Position numbers and translations under genes: made by a program. This document shows, in pieces, positions 36,901-45,159 of a stretch of DNA of 64,000 bases. The notes under the pieces were generated by a model, which saw only the letters and a list, made by a program, of their open reading frames with translations, was not told where the DNA came from and did not search any database. Source of the DNA: Mytilus edulis (lineage: Eukaryota; Mollusca; Bivalvia; Mytilida; Mytilidae); the NCBI RefSeq assembly GCF_963676685.1, contig NC_092354.1, forward strand, positions 71,226,178-71,290,177, written 5' to 3'. How positions within the stretch are numbered: the stretch's first letter is position 1; every line of letters starts with the position of its first letter.

Positions 36901-39414
36901 CAGATAATGATTATAATGTTATGCATATTTCCTTTAGCAATGCTTTAGGGACAATACTTTGTTTTATAAAAACTTTTTTTTTCAAACCAAGAAAATTTGG
37001 TAATGAAAAGTAAATATTGGAGATGCAGTGAAAATTACCATATTAATGATTTTATTTTTGTAGAACCTGGAAGTGAAGAACTACTCTACAATTTACTGGT
37101 GACTCCTGAGGTTGAAGAAAACCTGTATTCACTTGCATCACCAGCAGTCACACACATACTCCCATCACAACCAGTCACACATACACTACCATCACTACCA
37201 GTCACACAAACACAACCAAACAAAACAACAGTCAAAAGATCATTAAAAAAAACATCAGCCAAACAAACATTCACACTAAAAAAAACACCAGCCAAACAAA
37301 CACTCACACTAAAAAAAACACCAGTTACTCATGCATTCACATCACCACCAGTCACACATACAGTACCATCACCACCAGTCACACATACACTACCATCATC
37401 ACCAGTCACACATACACTACCATCACCACCAGTCACACATACACTACCATCACCACCAGTCACACTAGCACTCACTTCACCACCAGTCACACATACACTA
37501 CCACCATCACCAGTCACACATACACTACCATCACCACCAGTCACACTAGCACTCACTTCACCACCAGTCACACATACACTACCATCACCACCAGTCACAC
37601 TATCACTCACTTCACCACCAGTCACACATACAGTACCATCACCACCAGTCACACATACACTCACTTCACCAGTCACACATACAGTACCATCACCACTAGT
37701 CACACATACACTACCATCACCACCAGTCACACATACACTCACATCACCACCAGTCACACTAGCACTCACATCACCACCAGTCACACATACACTCACATCA
37801 CCACCAGTCACACATACACTCACATCACCACCAGTCACACATACAGTACCATCACCACCAGTCACACATACACTCACATCACCACCAGTCACACATACAG
37901 TACCATCACCACTAGTCACACATACACTACCATCACCACCAGTCACACATACAATCACATCACCACCAGTCACACATACACTACCATCACCACCAGTCAC
38001 AACTACACTACCATCACCACCAGTCACACATACACTCACATCACCACCAGTCACATCACCACCAGTCACACAAACACTCACATTATCACCAGTAACACTA
38101 GCACTCACTTCACCACCAGTCACACATACAGTACCATCACCACCAGTCACACTAGCATTCACATCACCACCAGTCACACATACCAGCAAAAGACCAAGGG
38201 GGACAGCTGCTAACAGGACAAAAGCCACTAAAAAGAGAAAGAACAACAAAGGTAATAAAAGTGCAAGTTAGAATTTCAATTGTAACTAGAATGACACAGA
38301 AAAAGCTCTGCATTATCTGGATTTATCAGTCATCTGTTATTTTCTAATAATTCACTTGAACAGAAATTATTCTAATGCAATTATTTTGTAACAATTGTTC
38401 TGATTGGATGACAGCAAGCGTAAAATTCTCTATCTCCTTGTCTGTAACTAAGGAAGCCGACATTTTGAATTTCGGAATGTATTGACATGTTATTTCTATA
38501 ATAATAAACATAAAACTCACTTGTTGCGCCTAAAAATCTTCTTTTTATGAAATTTTATTACATTTTGAAGCGGCACAGAAGCCAGAAAACGCCCGGTGTT
38601 TATGTTTGACGCCGGAAGCATACCTATGACGTCACCTAGTGTAGGGACCAAAGAAGATAACATCTTTTCGCGGAATTTTCTTTAATGAAGATTTTACACT
38701 GAAATAATGATTGAAATTTAATTATGAACTTGTTTTGCATTAGAATAGAGATAACTGTATTGTATTTGAAGCTTTGCGGACGTCCATCGGTAGTTTTACT
38801 GTCGCAAATACCCGTTTACCTGTCTCCGCTCTGCGTCGCCAGGTAAACTAAATTTGCGACAGTAAAACTACCAATGGACGTCCTTAAAGCTTCAAATACA
38901 ATACAGTTATCTCTTAATTTATATGATATTATGTATTTGGTATATTTATAACATGTCAAATATCTTGACAAATTGTGTTTTTGATGTTTATGGCATAGTT
39001 AAAATATAAATTTTTGATTAGAAATAATGCAATTGAATGTTAAAAATAACTTCTTCTAATTAACAAACTATTAAAATTGATATTTTGACTAACTGACATT
39101 TCGTTTTTGTTTAAATTCATCATTAACATTGCTGTACATATAGACTTAGGTCAGTTTCACCAAAAAGATGACTAAGATTCATATAGATCACTTTGCTATG
39201 AAATAAATGAACTTCTTTATTTTTCATATAACTACAATGTTTTATTTTTCTTTCAGAATGGGGAGTGAAAGGCATCATTGCCACAAGAACAGTAGAAAAT
39301 TCACGACAATATTTGATTCATTGGGATGGATTTAGCCATGACCATGATTCATGGGAGCCAGAATGTAATCTGACTCCAAGTCTAATTGGACAGTTTTTTG
39401 CCAATAAAATTTGA
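21980..39414 (+). CDS. 752-aa homeodomain-like / HMG-like / Pro-Thr repeat / chromodomain protein
   Basis: Eleven coding exons join without a phase break: 21980-21985 (ATGTCG before gtaagt), 24600-24737, 25938-26052, 28658-28815, 31150-31300, 32370-32441, 33537-33702, 34071-34117, 34689-34748, 37064-38251 and 39257-39414. Residues 5-60 have homeodomain-like spacing with a third helix VIKDWIGNYKK. Residues about 70-125 resemble an HMG box (GYNCFVREKK, then WNLLGQEEKEAYKQKAKE). Residues 130-300 are unrecognised, with IVELEKHGIDVALVGIDT and FPYTKVKKGIIEVNGIPLDV. Residues about 320-675 are a 9-residue Pro/Thr/Val repeat. A basic stretch (KRPRGT, KKRKNNK) is a likely nuclear signal. Residues 701-750 form a chromodomain (YLIHWDGFSHDHDSWEPE) with the aromatic residues Y, W and W. 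A chromatin-binding nuclear role is inferred. No single known protein with this order is recognised. The gene converges on the KDZ transposase gene. Confidence 0.85.
22332..22500. repeat. Left part of a composite element, copy 1
   Basis: It begins 'ttctaatgcaacaacgtttg' and 'gattggataacgtcac', matching 38,370-38,420 ('attctaatgcaattattttg', 'gattggatgacagcaa'). It ends in 'ttcattagaat', the inverse of the beginning, immediately before the foldback at 22,501. It contains a small palindrome, 'catcaattgacaattgatg'. It lies in intron 1 of the chromodomain gene. Confidence 0.6.
22501..22670. mobile_element. Foldback element, copy 1 (near-perfect ~165-bp palindrome)
   Basis: The left arm ('gagataac', 'gtattttaagctccgacggc', 'atcaatttgggatttgatgg', 'tcgcaaat') is mirrored by the right arm ('atttgcgaccatcaaatcc', 'ccaattgatgccgtcggag', 'cttaaaatac', 'gttatctc'). 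The centre is 'acccgtttactgtctccgct' and 'gcgtcgcc'. It is a relative of 38,749-38,920, with a degenerate third copy at about 32,155-32,240. It lies in intron 1 of the chromodomain gene. Confidence 0.9.
22945..23150. repeat. Short tandem repeat around 'ttccaacaggaata'
   Basis: Four to five diverged units of about 45-50 bp, containing 'ggaaaagatattctggaata', 'ggaagaaatattacagtata', 'ggaataaatgttatagaata' and 'ggaatagatattatgac', each with 'ttcc' between. Intronic. Confidence 0.7.
23300..24010. repeat. Pair of hairpins 'acaatactggtac...gtaccagtattgt'
   Basis: Two near-perfect hairpins, at 23,321-23,358 ('acaatactggtatacaaatt' then 'ttgtaccagtattgt') and 23,968-24,005 ('acaatactggtacaaatttt' then 'ttgtaccagtattgt'), bracket about 610 bp of non-coding DNA. 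They could be ends of one insertion or two solo hairpins. No target duplication was found. Intron 1 of the chromodomain gene. Confidence 0.6.
24135..24425 (+). repeat. Dispersed repeat, family A, long copy
   Basis: The most complete family A copy: 'ggaaatgaggaatgtttcaa', 'agcgacaacaacccgacca', 'aactcccgcacccagaggtg', 'agctggccccttaataaat', continuing to 'ggacttgggacaggcgcaaa'. The ORF at 24,152 is repeat-derived. Intron 1 of the chromodomain gene. Confidence 0.8.
26138..26285. mobile_element. Truncated copy of the GTACACyACTAATT element
   Basis: It matches 35,825-35,975 over about 150 bp ('gtacaccactaattaatggc', 'cctcaatttcgagtggtcac', 'caacaccttctggtgtcct'). It has only the left end. The right TIR found at 36,268-36,287 is absent here. 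Intron 3 of the chromodomain gene. Confidence 0.75.
27519..28422. mobile_element. 904-bp hAT-like non-autonomous element with 8-bp target duplication
   Basis: Exact 8-bp direct repeats, CTTGACTG, flank it at 27511-27518 and 28423-28430. The ends are short TIRs: CAGGGATGGGG at the left, and CCCATGCCTG (complement CAGGCATGGG) at the right. Subterminal DNA on both sides is dense in 'gtaat(c/t)gattac' motifs (27,540-27,700 and 28,240-28,400). No transposase; the minus ORF at 27,772 has no recognised motif. An 8-bp duplication with CAG-type ends fits hAT. Intron 3 of the chromodomain gene. Confidence 0.85.
28852..30522. mobile_element. 1,671-bp TTAA-flanked TIR element (piggyBac-like), holding a satellite array
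   Basis: TTAA at 28848-28851 and 30523-30526 brackets inverted ends: GGGGGCTCGCGGGTCTAA at the left, TTATACCCGCGAGCCTCC at the right (two mismatches in 18). TTAA duplication is typical of piggyBac elements, though piggyBac ends usually begin CCC. The body contains the 161-bp satellite block (28,880-29,985), then about 500 bp ending in the right TIR. It is inserted only 36 bp after exon 4 of the chromodomain gene. No transposase gene. Confidence 0.8.
28880..29985 (+). repeat. 161-bp tandem satellite block with G/C-rich leader
   Basis: It starts 'aaccggatttttgtgac', passes through a (cggg)n leader at 28,925-28,975, then six to seven tandem units. The unit phrase 'cttttaccgttcaggagtta', 'tggttcttgaaagattg' repeats every 161 bp in the clean central units. 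It ends 'aaatccggtttgctgtcgtt' and 'gacagcctcttg'. The overlapping ORFs at 29,056 and 29,217 are the same repeat translated, offset by exactly 161. A shorter inverted relative is at 7,869-8,458. Confidence 0.9.
30315..30925. repeat. Direct duplication of ~210 bp
   Basis: The segment 30,321-30,525 ('ttttgcaccaaagggagata' through 'aacaactactaaaggtaatt' to 'tacccgcgagcctcc') recurs at 30,713-30,920, offset 392 bp, ending 'tacccgcaatcctcc'. The second copy carries a decayed version of the right TIR of the TTAA element, so it looks like a remnant of a second, truncated element. Confidence 0.75.
31320..31615 (+). repeat. Dispersed repeat of the position-1 type, long copy
   Basis: It starts just after exon 5 of the chromodomain gene ('atgccctatttatgggcatt') and includes 'attccaatcaacttgaaact', 'tgccaaattagag', 'cacagtccactgaacatgg' and 'ggacacattcttgttt'. 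Copies are at 1-115 and 11,740-12,005. The end of the exon-5 ORF is readthrough into this repeat. Confidence 0.8.
32155..32240. repeat. Degenerate third copy of the foldback element
   Basis: It contains 'aattttgatttgatggttac', 'aaatatccgttttactgtgt', 'ccactacctgtcaccagtta' and 'aactgcatttacgaatcac', matching the central part of the copies at 22,530 and 38,800 with many changes. Self-complementarity is mostly lost. Intron 5 of the chromodomain gene. Confidence 0.55.
32555..33420. repeat. Two family A copies followed by diverged tandem units
   Basis: Family A copies at about 32,560-32,700 and 32,875-32,965 are followed by units of about 110-190 bp containing 'gcagaaaaactaagtc', 'caagcttctgtcca' and 'taaccacagagtga' (32,980-33,420). 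The ORFs at 32,558 and 33,137 are repeat-derived. Intron 6 of the chromodomain gene. Confidence 0.7.
34230..34525 (+). repeat. Two-unit direct repeat, ~150 bp
   Basis: The phrases 'agatcaagtttgaat' with 'tatgcccctttataaatgg' and 'aaatcaagtttgaact' with 'tatgcctctttataaatgg' recur with 'gtttccattc' after each. The ORFs on both strands (34,324-34,521) are repeat-derived. Intron 8 of the chromodomain gene. Confidence 0.6.
35175..35345 (-). pseudogene. Relic of KDZ transposase exon and intron, in intron 9 of the chromodomain gene
   Basis: About 130 bp from 'ctgaccatacatcaactaaa' to 'aaagtaactcaatt' is nearly identical to 55,252-55,378. There the first 15 bp are the start of KDZ exon 10 and the rest is intron. 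The similarity extends about 45 bp further into exon sequence ('gacctgttcagtctgc' versus 'aacctgttccgtctgc') with changes. No open frame remains. It shows a KDZ gene copy, same orientation as the intact one, once lay here. Confidence 0.75.
35825..36287. mobile_element. 463-bp TIR element, full-length
   Basis: The left end GTACACTACTAATTAATGGC and the right end (complement) GTAACACCACTAATTCGGGC are imperfect TIRs. The left half matches 26,138-26,285. It lies between two pieces of KDZ-derived sequence in intron 9 of the chromodomain gene, so it probably inserted into the KDZ relic. No coding capacity and no clear target duplication. Confidence 0.65.
36292..36560 (-). pseudogene. Two further KDZ-gene-derived segments
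   Basis: 36,292-36,380 matches 55,577-55,668 (KDZ intron, 'aaatttgggacacc' through 'ggcacattccccattt'). Directly after it, 36,398-36,550 matches 57,895-58,050, the intron 3' of KDZ exon 6 ('agaactttcgtcatat', 'acccaagtctagttaat', 'gactacaatacactgtcg'). Order and orientation agree with the intact gene, with the exons between them missing. The first segment includes a family A repeat, so it alone would be weak evidence. Confidence 0.65.
37120..38190 (+). repeat. 27-30-bp coding minisatellite (Pro/Thr/Val repeat)
   Basis: Lies inside exon 10 of the chromodomain gene. The unit 'ccaccagtcacacatacact' plus 'accatca' translates to PPVTHTLPS and variants (PPVTLALTS, PPVTHTVPS, TSPPVTHT). About 38 units run in frame. 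The first part is interrupted by three basic KKT(S/P)AKQT segments. The antisense strand is also open for over 300 codons, a by-product of the simple repeat. Such arrays usually vary in copy number between alleles. Confidence 0.92.
38370..38748. repeat. Left part of a composite element, copy 2
   Basis: It is bounded by TTCTAATGCAA (about 38,369) and TTGCATTAGAA (about 38,735-38,745), an inverted pair. It contains 'gattggatgacagcaa' shared with 22,360. It abuts the foldback at 38,749, as in copy 1, so the two parts travel together. Intron 10 of the chromodomain gene. Confidence 0.65.
38749..38920. mobile_element. Foldback element, copy 2
   Basis: Arms 'gagataactgtattgtattt', 'gaagctttgcggacgtccat', 'cggtagttttactgtcgcaa' are mirrored by 'tttgcgacagtaaaactacc', 'aatggacgtccttaaagctt', 'caaatacaatacagttatct'. 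The ends and centre match copy 1 at 22,501, but the middle arm segment is a different sequence in the two copies. Intron 10 of the chromodomain gene. Confidence 0.9.
39403..39408 (+). terminator. AATAAA inside the last codons of the chromodomain gene
   Basis: The penultimate codons AAT AAA (Asn-Lys) form a canonical polyadenylation signal 3 bp before the TGA. If it is used, the 3' UTR would be only about 15-25 nt. Other AATAAA motifs lie further down (for example near 39,768), so use of this one is not certain. Confidence 0.35.
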
Positions 39415-39419
39415 ATTAA

Positions 39420-40480
39420 ATTTTTTATATTATAAATACAATTTAACAACTGACCACCAGCGATCCTGGATTTAAGCCAATATATAAGCTGCGTTGAATA
39501 GAAATCGACCTTATGCTAGTACACATTTATATGTACATATAAACAGCTGTGATTGGTTTTAGGAACATTCAACATGTTCAAATATGAAATATCTAATATT
39601 TAATGTTCTTAGTACAACTTAAAGTTTCTAACAGTTATAGACTTTTGATATAGATTGTTTTTCCAGCCAAAATAGGATAACAGATATCCAGTTGCATAAA
39701 GTGTATTTCTATCGAAAACTGAGCATACAATGTTATAGAGTCTTCAAGAAAGAACATTATTTGCAATAAAACAACTCTTCAACAGTTATCATGGATTTAA
39801 GTAATTGTACATTATTTGGCCTTCAACAATAAATAATCTGTACACTAAATCAAGTATCCACCGAAATACTTGATTTCAAGCAATAATATGTTATCTGGCC
39901 TTCAACGATGAAGCATTGTTACAATAAAACAACTTGCCACCAGAGACAGTGAATTTAAGAAAATGAATGTTACATAGCTGGTCATAAACAATGAATAATA
40001 GTAACAATAAAACAACTCTCCAACAGATATTGTGCATTCAACAATGAATAATCTGTACAAAAATGCAATTATCCACAGAGTATATGGATTTAAGCAAATA
40101 AAAGTTATCTGGCCGTCAACAATGATAAATTGTTACAATAAGTCAGCTCTCCAAAATGTATTGTGGATTTAAGTAATTGTATGTTTTCTGACCTTGAATA
40201 ATAAAGAAATAAAACAACTCGCCACCAGAGCCTTTAACAATGATGAATTATCACAATAAGACAACTCTCCACCAGAGCCTTCAACAATGATGATTATTAC
40301 AATAAGACAACTCTTCAAAATGTATCATGGATTTAAGCAACTGGATGTTATTTTGGTCTTCAACAATGAATAATCAGTACAATTATACAATTCTCCACCA
40401 GAAAACCTTGATTTTAGCAATTAAATGTAATCTAGCCTTTAACAATGATTGTTTTTTGTCGAGCCTGCAAATTTTATATC
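39420..40480. repeat. Diverged tandem array, ~100-150-bp units
   Basis: Units contain 'cttcaacaatgaataatctg', 'acaataaaacaactct', 'ccaccagag' and 'ggatttaagcaa' in the same order, about eight to nine times. Non-coding, between the two convergent genes. Confidence 0.75.
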
Positions 40481-40489
40481 AGAAACCTT

Positions 40490-41400
40490 GACATAGGGAT
40501 AGTGATCAGGTGGTGGAGGCGCTAGCTTTAGTTTTCACTTAACCTTGACCTTATTTCACAGATCAGTGATAAAGGTTAAGTTTTGGTGCATGGTCAAGTC
40601 CATATCTCAGATACTATAAGCAATAGGTCATCTATATTCAGTGTATTTAAGGACTGTAAGGTGTACATATTCAACTGGAAGGTGCATTTGACCTTGACCT
40701 CATTTTCATGGTTCAATGGTTATCGTTAAGCTTTTTTTGTTTTGGTCTATTTTTCTTATACTGTATGCAATAGGTCTACTATATTTAGTGTATACGATGA
40801 TTGTAAAGTGTGTATGTCTAGTTGCCAGGTGTCATCTGCGGTCAAAGTGAAGTTTTTGAGTTATGTCTATTTTTCTTATACTAGTACTGTATGCAATAGG
40901 TCAACTATAGTTGGTGTATGGAAATGTTTAATGATCTGTGTTTTATTTGACCTTGACCTCATTTTTATGGTTCATTAAACAGTTAAGTTTTTGGTTTTGG
41001 TCTGTTTTTCTTAAAATATAAGCAATAGTTCAACTCTATTTATTAAACTTTTATTTTGCCTGGCATTGTTCATCTTACCTTTACCTCATTTTCATGGTTC
41101 ATCGATCAATGTTAAGTTTTTGAGTTATGTCTTGTTTTCTAATACTATATGCAATAGGTCAACTATAGTTGGTGTATGGAAATGTTTAATGAACTATGTT
41201 TTATTTGACCTTGACCTCATTTTTATGGTTCATTAAACAGTGTTAAGTTTTTGGTTTTGGTCTGTTTTTCTTAAAATATAAGCAATAGTTCAACTATATT
41301 TGTTAAACTTTTATTTTGCCTGGCATAGTTCATCTTACCTTTACCTCATTTTCATGGTTCATCGATCAATGTTAAGTTTTTTCTTGGTTAATGTTAAGAT
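40490..41400 (+). repeat. Array of 'ttgacctcattttcatgg' units with a 260-bp higher-order repeat
   Basis: The unit includes 'gaccttgacctcatttt', 'atggttcat', 'ttaagttttt', 'ggtctgtttttctta' and 'tatgcaataggtcaacta'. The stretch around 40,921-41,070 recurs at 41,181-41,330, offset about 260 bp and almost identical. The ORF at 40,742 is repeat-derived. Related inverted units are at 4,985-5,400. Confidence 0.8.
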
Positions 41401-41499
41401 TATGAGACAGTTTTAATAAACCTTCAAATTTAGTATTATCAACTAATATCAATTAGTAAAGAAGGCGAGAGATTTCTGCGTGTTCACTCTTGTTTTACC

Positions 41500-41960
41500 A
41501 TAAGACAATTCTCAACCAGAGAACGTGAATTCAAGCAAGAATTGTATGTTATATGCATGGCCTACCGAAGAATTACAGTAAAACAACTCTACACCAGATA
41601 TCGTGGATATCATCAAGTACATGTATATGACATAATAATGTATATGGCCTTCAACAATCAAAAACGCTACCCATCGAATAACTGTTTCATTGATGTATGA
41701 ACAATGTATAGAGCTCAATCCCATCGAATATCTCGGCCTGGTTGGTGTATAAGAACGTTATATAAGTGGTAAACCGATCGAATAACTGTCTCATTGGTGC
41801 ATGAACATAATATAACCTATACCAATCTAATACTCTGTCTCATTGGTGTATAAACTAGGTATACGACATATTAACCTCGAATAACTCTGTCTCATTGGTG
41901 TGTGAACGTTATATAGAACCTAAACCTCTGGAATAACTGTCTATTATTCGTGTACGAACA
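41500..41960 (+). repeat. 'tctcattggtgtatgaac' repeat, left copy
   Basis: Four to five units with 'gaataactctgtctcattgg' and 'tgtgtgaacgttatat' occur at 41,740-41,950. The reverse complement of this unit occurs at 45,835-45,985, so the block between is bracketed by inverted copies. Confidence 0.7.
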
Positions 41961-41964
41961 AGGG

Positions 41965-42072
41965 ATTGCAGCGAGTACTTGGGTACTCGCTCGGATTGCC
42001 GAGAAGACTAGTCGAGTACTCGCTCGGAAGGCCGAGTAGTCGAGTACAGTTTGAGTACTCGGATACTAGTTT
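41965..42072. repeat. Cluster of 'gagtactcg' motifs
   Basis: In about 105 bp, 'gagtactcg(ctcgga)' and its inverse occur at least five times with 'actagt', giving a compact, self-complementary block. The ORF at 41,966 runs through it and is not a gene. Confidence 0.65.
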
Positions 42073-42477
42073 GCCTGCTATACATCTTGAGACATTTCTC
42101 TTCACAGTTCTACTCAATTTAGGTCCGTTGAAATATCCCTTTACAATAAATTAACAACATAATTAAATATGTTTATCCTGATGTTACTATAGTAGTACCA
42201 GTAACGTCCTTTCCTTCCGAGGGAATGTTTCCATATGTACTACTTGTAACTAACAACCGTAAGTCAAACAGTCACAGTCCTTCGTCTGAAATTGTTGACT
42301 AGATCATATTTTTAAACCAAAAAAAATCAAACTGACCTACGGAAGCGTTTCAGCGCCTTACAACTTTTCTTTTTCACCGGCAAAATAGCGATTTATATAG
42401 AGTTTTGCTATTTTGCCGGTCTTATTTCATTTTTTTAATCAAGACTTTATGCAATATTTTTTAAAGGAAACTTATTA

Positions 42478-43519
42478 GGCACTGGCTACGGTTACATGGA
42501 AATGTAACAATAATAAAAATATTATTGTTACATTGGAGACTAAATACCGGAATGCATGGTTGGGTAAGGACCTGTTTAATTACGAATGTAACAATAATTA
42601 TTGAGGCTACGGTTACATTGCGTTTATATTGTTACATGGAAAACAGCGATGATCATGTACGATGGGACTAGTAATATGTACTGAATAATAAAAGTTGAAG
42701 ACATTCATTTTATATTTACCATACATACAATTTCTTCATTGTAATTTTTATTTACAATGACAGTTTCTACAAATCCAGTATTACTAAGTGTTTTTTAAAA
42801 GCATGTATAAGTCCTACACATTTTTGATGAACGAAAATACGTCCTCCATGGATACATGTACATACAGAAGTTCCCAGTATTTTAATTAAGTTACAGTTAG
42901 CAAACTTTGCTTTTGATGTATCACCTTTTTTAGAACTGCGTTTGTATAGTTGTATGAAATTTGTGTCTTAATATTGTTGTTTCATTTAAAACGCATCCCA
43001 ACTGCCAAGTTTTAATTTGTTCACCCTAAACAAAATTGGTAATAGAAATATCTTCATCCATTGTTCAAAGTATAATGACGGTAATAAGAGTAGGTGTGCA
43101 GTGCAGTTAAATACTTTAAAGTGAAACCATTAACCTATATTTTTCGCCTTTGACATTACTAATGTGAAGTAGTATCTAAAGTTAAGAAAATCAAAACCAT
43201 TAATACGTATAACTATAATTAAACACCATTTGTTGAATAATAATATTTATTATTTATCATTATTTAATTTACAAGTATTATTTAGTACATATGAAAGAAT
43301 TAAGCAATAAAACTATTATAGAAGATTTGAGTTTAATAATCTAGCGTACATTGCTGTTTTTCATGTAACAATAACGTTATGTAACCGTAGCCTCAATAAT
43401 TATTGTTACATTCGTAATTAATCGGTTCCTTACCCAACTTTGCATTCTGACAATTAGTCTCCAATGTAACAATAATATTTTTATTATTGTTAAATTTCCA
43501 TGTAACCGTAGCCAGTGCC
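42478..43519. mobile_element. 1,042-bp Mutator-like non-autonomous element, long TIRs, 9-bp target duplication
   Basis: A perfect 9-bp direct repeat, AACTTATTA, flanks it at 42469-42477 and 43520-43528. The TIRs begin GGCACTGGCTACGGTTACAT on both ends and stay alignable for about 150-170 bp with few differences. Each TIR contains nested inverted 'tgtaacaataa' motifs. The 700-bp interior is AT-rich and non-coding; the minus ORF at 43,393 overlaps the right TIR. Long TIRs plus a 9-bp duplication fit Mutator-like elements. The perfect duplication suggests a fairly recent insertion. Confidence 0.9.
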
Positions 43520-43859
43520 AACTTATTAATGAATAAATGCATGATATATATGTGGCTCGATGTCAATAACCATTTAGTTCTCGCCTTGCCTTCCCGGTCA
43601 TTCAATTTGATGAACTGTACTAACTTTTAATTACATGTACATACGTCAAAAATACTTATAGAGCATGTTAACATTGTCAGAAAAAAATTTAAAAAATTGT
43701 TTGCAGTCTCGATGAAATATGATTGATGACAAAGGCTTTATGCACGTTCTGTACCTGTCAAATTTAAATTATGAAAACATTACTTAGTATTCTACAGTAA
43801 ATATCTAGCTAGTAATGGAAAACCGATCTTTCTGTATACAAAAATAATGAGTCTGCGGT

Positions 43860-45152
43860 TTTTAGATAGTCTGTAAGTATTGTCTGTAATTCTTAGATAC
43901 AGTTTGTAAGTATTGTCTGAGGTTCTTATATACAATTGTAAGTTTTGTCCAAGGTTCTTAGAGTTAGTCTGTAATTCTTAAATACAGTCTGTAAGTATTG
44001 TCTGTAGTTCTTAGATACAATCTGTAAGTATTGTCTGTAGTTCTTAGATAGTCTGTAAGTATTGTCTATAGTTCTTAGATAGTCTGTAAGTATTGTCTGT
44101 AGTTCTTAGATACGGTCTGTAAGTATTGTCTGTAGTTCTTAGATACGGTCTGTAAGTATTGTCTGTAGTTCTTAGATAGTCTGTAAGTATTGTCTATAGT
44201 TCTTAGATACAGTCTGTAAGTATTGTCTGTAGTTCATAGATACAGTCTGTAAGTATTGTCTGTAGTTCTTAGATACGGTCTGTAAGTATTGTCTGTAGTT
44301 CTTAGATACGGTCTGTAAGTATTGTCTGTAGTTCTTAGATAGTCTGTAAGTATTGTCTATAGTTCTTAGATACAGTCTGTAAGTATTGTCTGTAGTTCAT
44401 AGATACAGTCTGTAAGTATTGTCTGTAGTTCTTAAATAGTCTGTAAGTATTGTCTATAGTTCTTAGATACGGTCTGTAAGTATTGTCTGTAGTTCTTAGA
44501 TAGTCTGTAAGTATTGTCTATAGTTCTTAGATACAGTCTGTAAGTATTGTCTGTAGTTCTTAGATACAGTCTGTAAGTATTGTCTGTAGTTCTTAGATAC
44601 AGTCTGTAAGTATTGTCTGTAGTTCTTAGATAGTCTGTAAGTATTGTCTATAGTTCTTAGATACGGTCTGTAAGTATTGTCTATAGTTACTTCTTAGATA
44701 CGGTCTGTAAGTATTGTCTATAGTTCTTAGATACGGTCTGTAAGTATTGTCTATAGTTCTTAGATACGGTCTGTAAGTATTGTCTATAGTTCTTAGATAG
44801 TCTGTAAGTATTGTCTTTAGTTCGTAGATACGGTCTGTAAGTATTGTCTATAGTTCTTAGATACGGTCTGTAAGTATTGTCTATAGTTCTTAGATACAGT
44901 CTGTAAGTATTGTCTGAGGTTCTTATATACAATTGTAATTTTTGTCCGAGGTTCTTAGAGTTAGTCTGTAAGTAGTGTCTGCAGTTCTTAGATACAGTCT
45001 GTAAGTATACTAGTCTGAGGTATTCATATACAGTTTGTAAGTATTGTCTGAGGTTCCTATATACAGATGTAAGTTTTGTCTCAGATAATTAGATTTAGTC
45101 TGTAAGTATAGTCTGCAGTTCTTAGATAGTCTGTAAGTATTGTCTGTAATTC
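43860..45152. repeat. 31/33-bp minisatellite, about 38 copies
   Basis: The unit 'gtctgtaagtattgtctgta' plus 'gttcttagata' (31 bp) alternates with a longer form ending 'gatac(a/g)' (33 bp). A g/a change in 'gtct(g/a)tag' gives further variants. Variant order shows short higher-order repeats (the block near 44,085-44,225 recurs near 44,255-44,400). Edge units near 43,860-43,990 and 44,900-45,150 are more diverged. The minus ORF at 44,687 is the repeat translated. Confidence 0.95.
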
Positions 45153-45159
45153 ATCTTTA

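Noticed and set aside
37329-38249. 306-aa minus-strand ORF (VTGGDGSVCVTGGD repeats)
   Set aside because: It is the exact antisense of the coding Pro/Thr/Val minisatellite. The plus frame has splice sites and a conserved chromodomain partner exon; the minus frame has neither.
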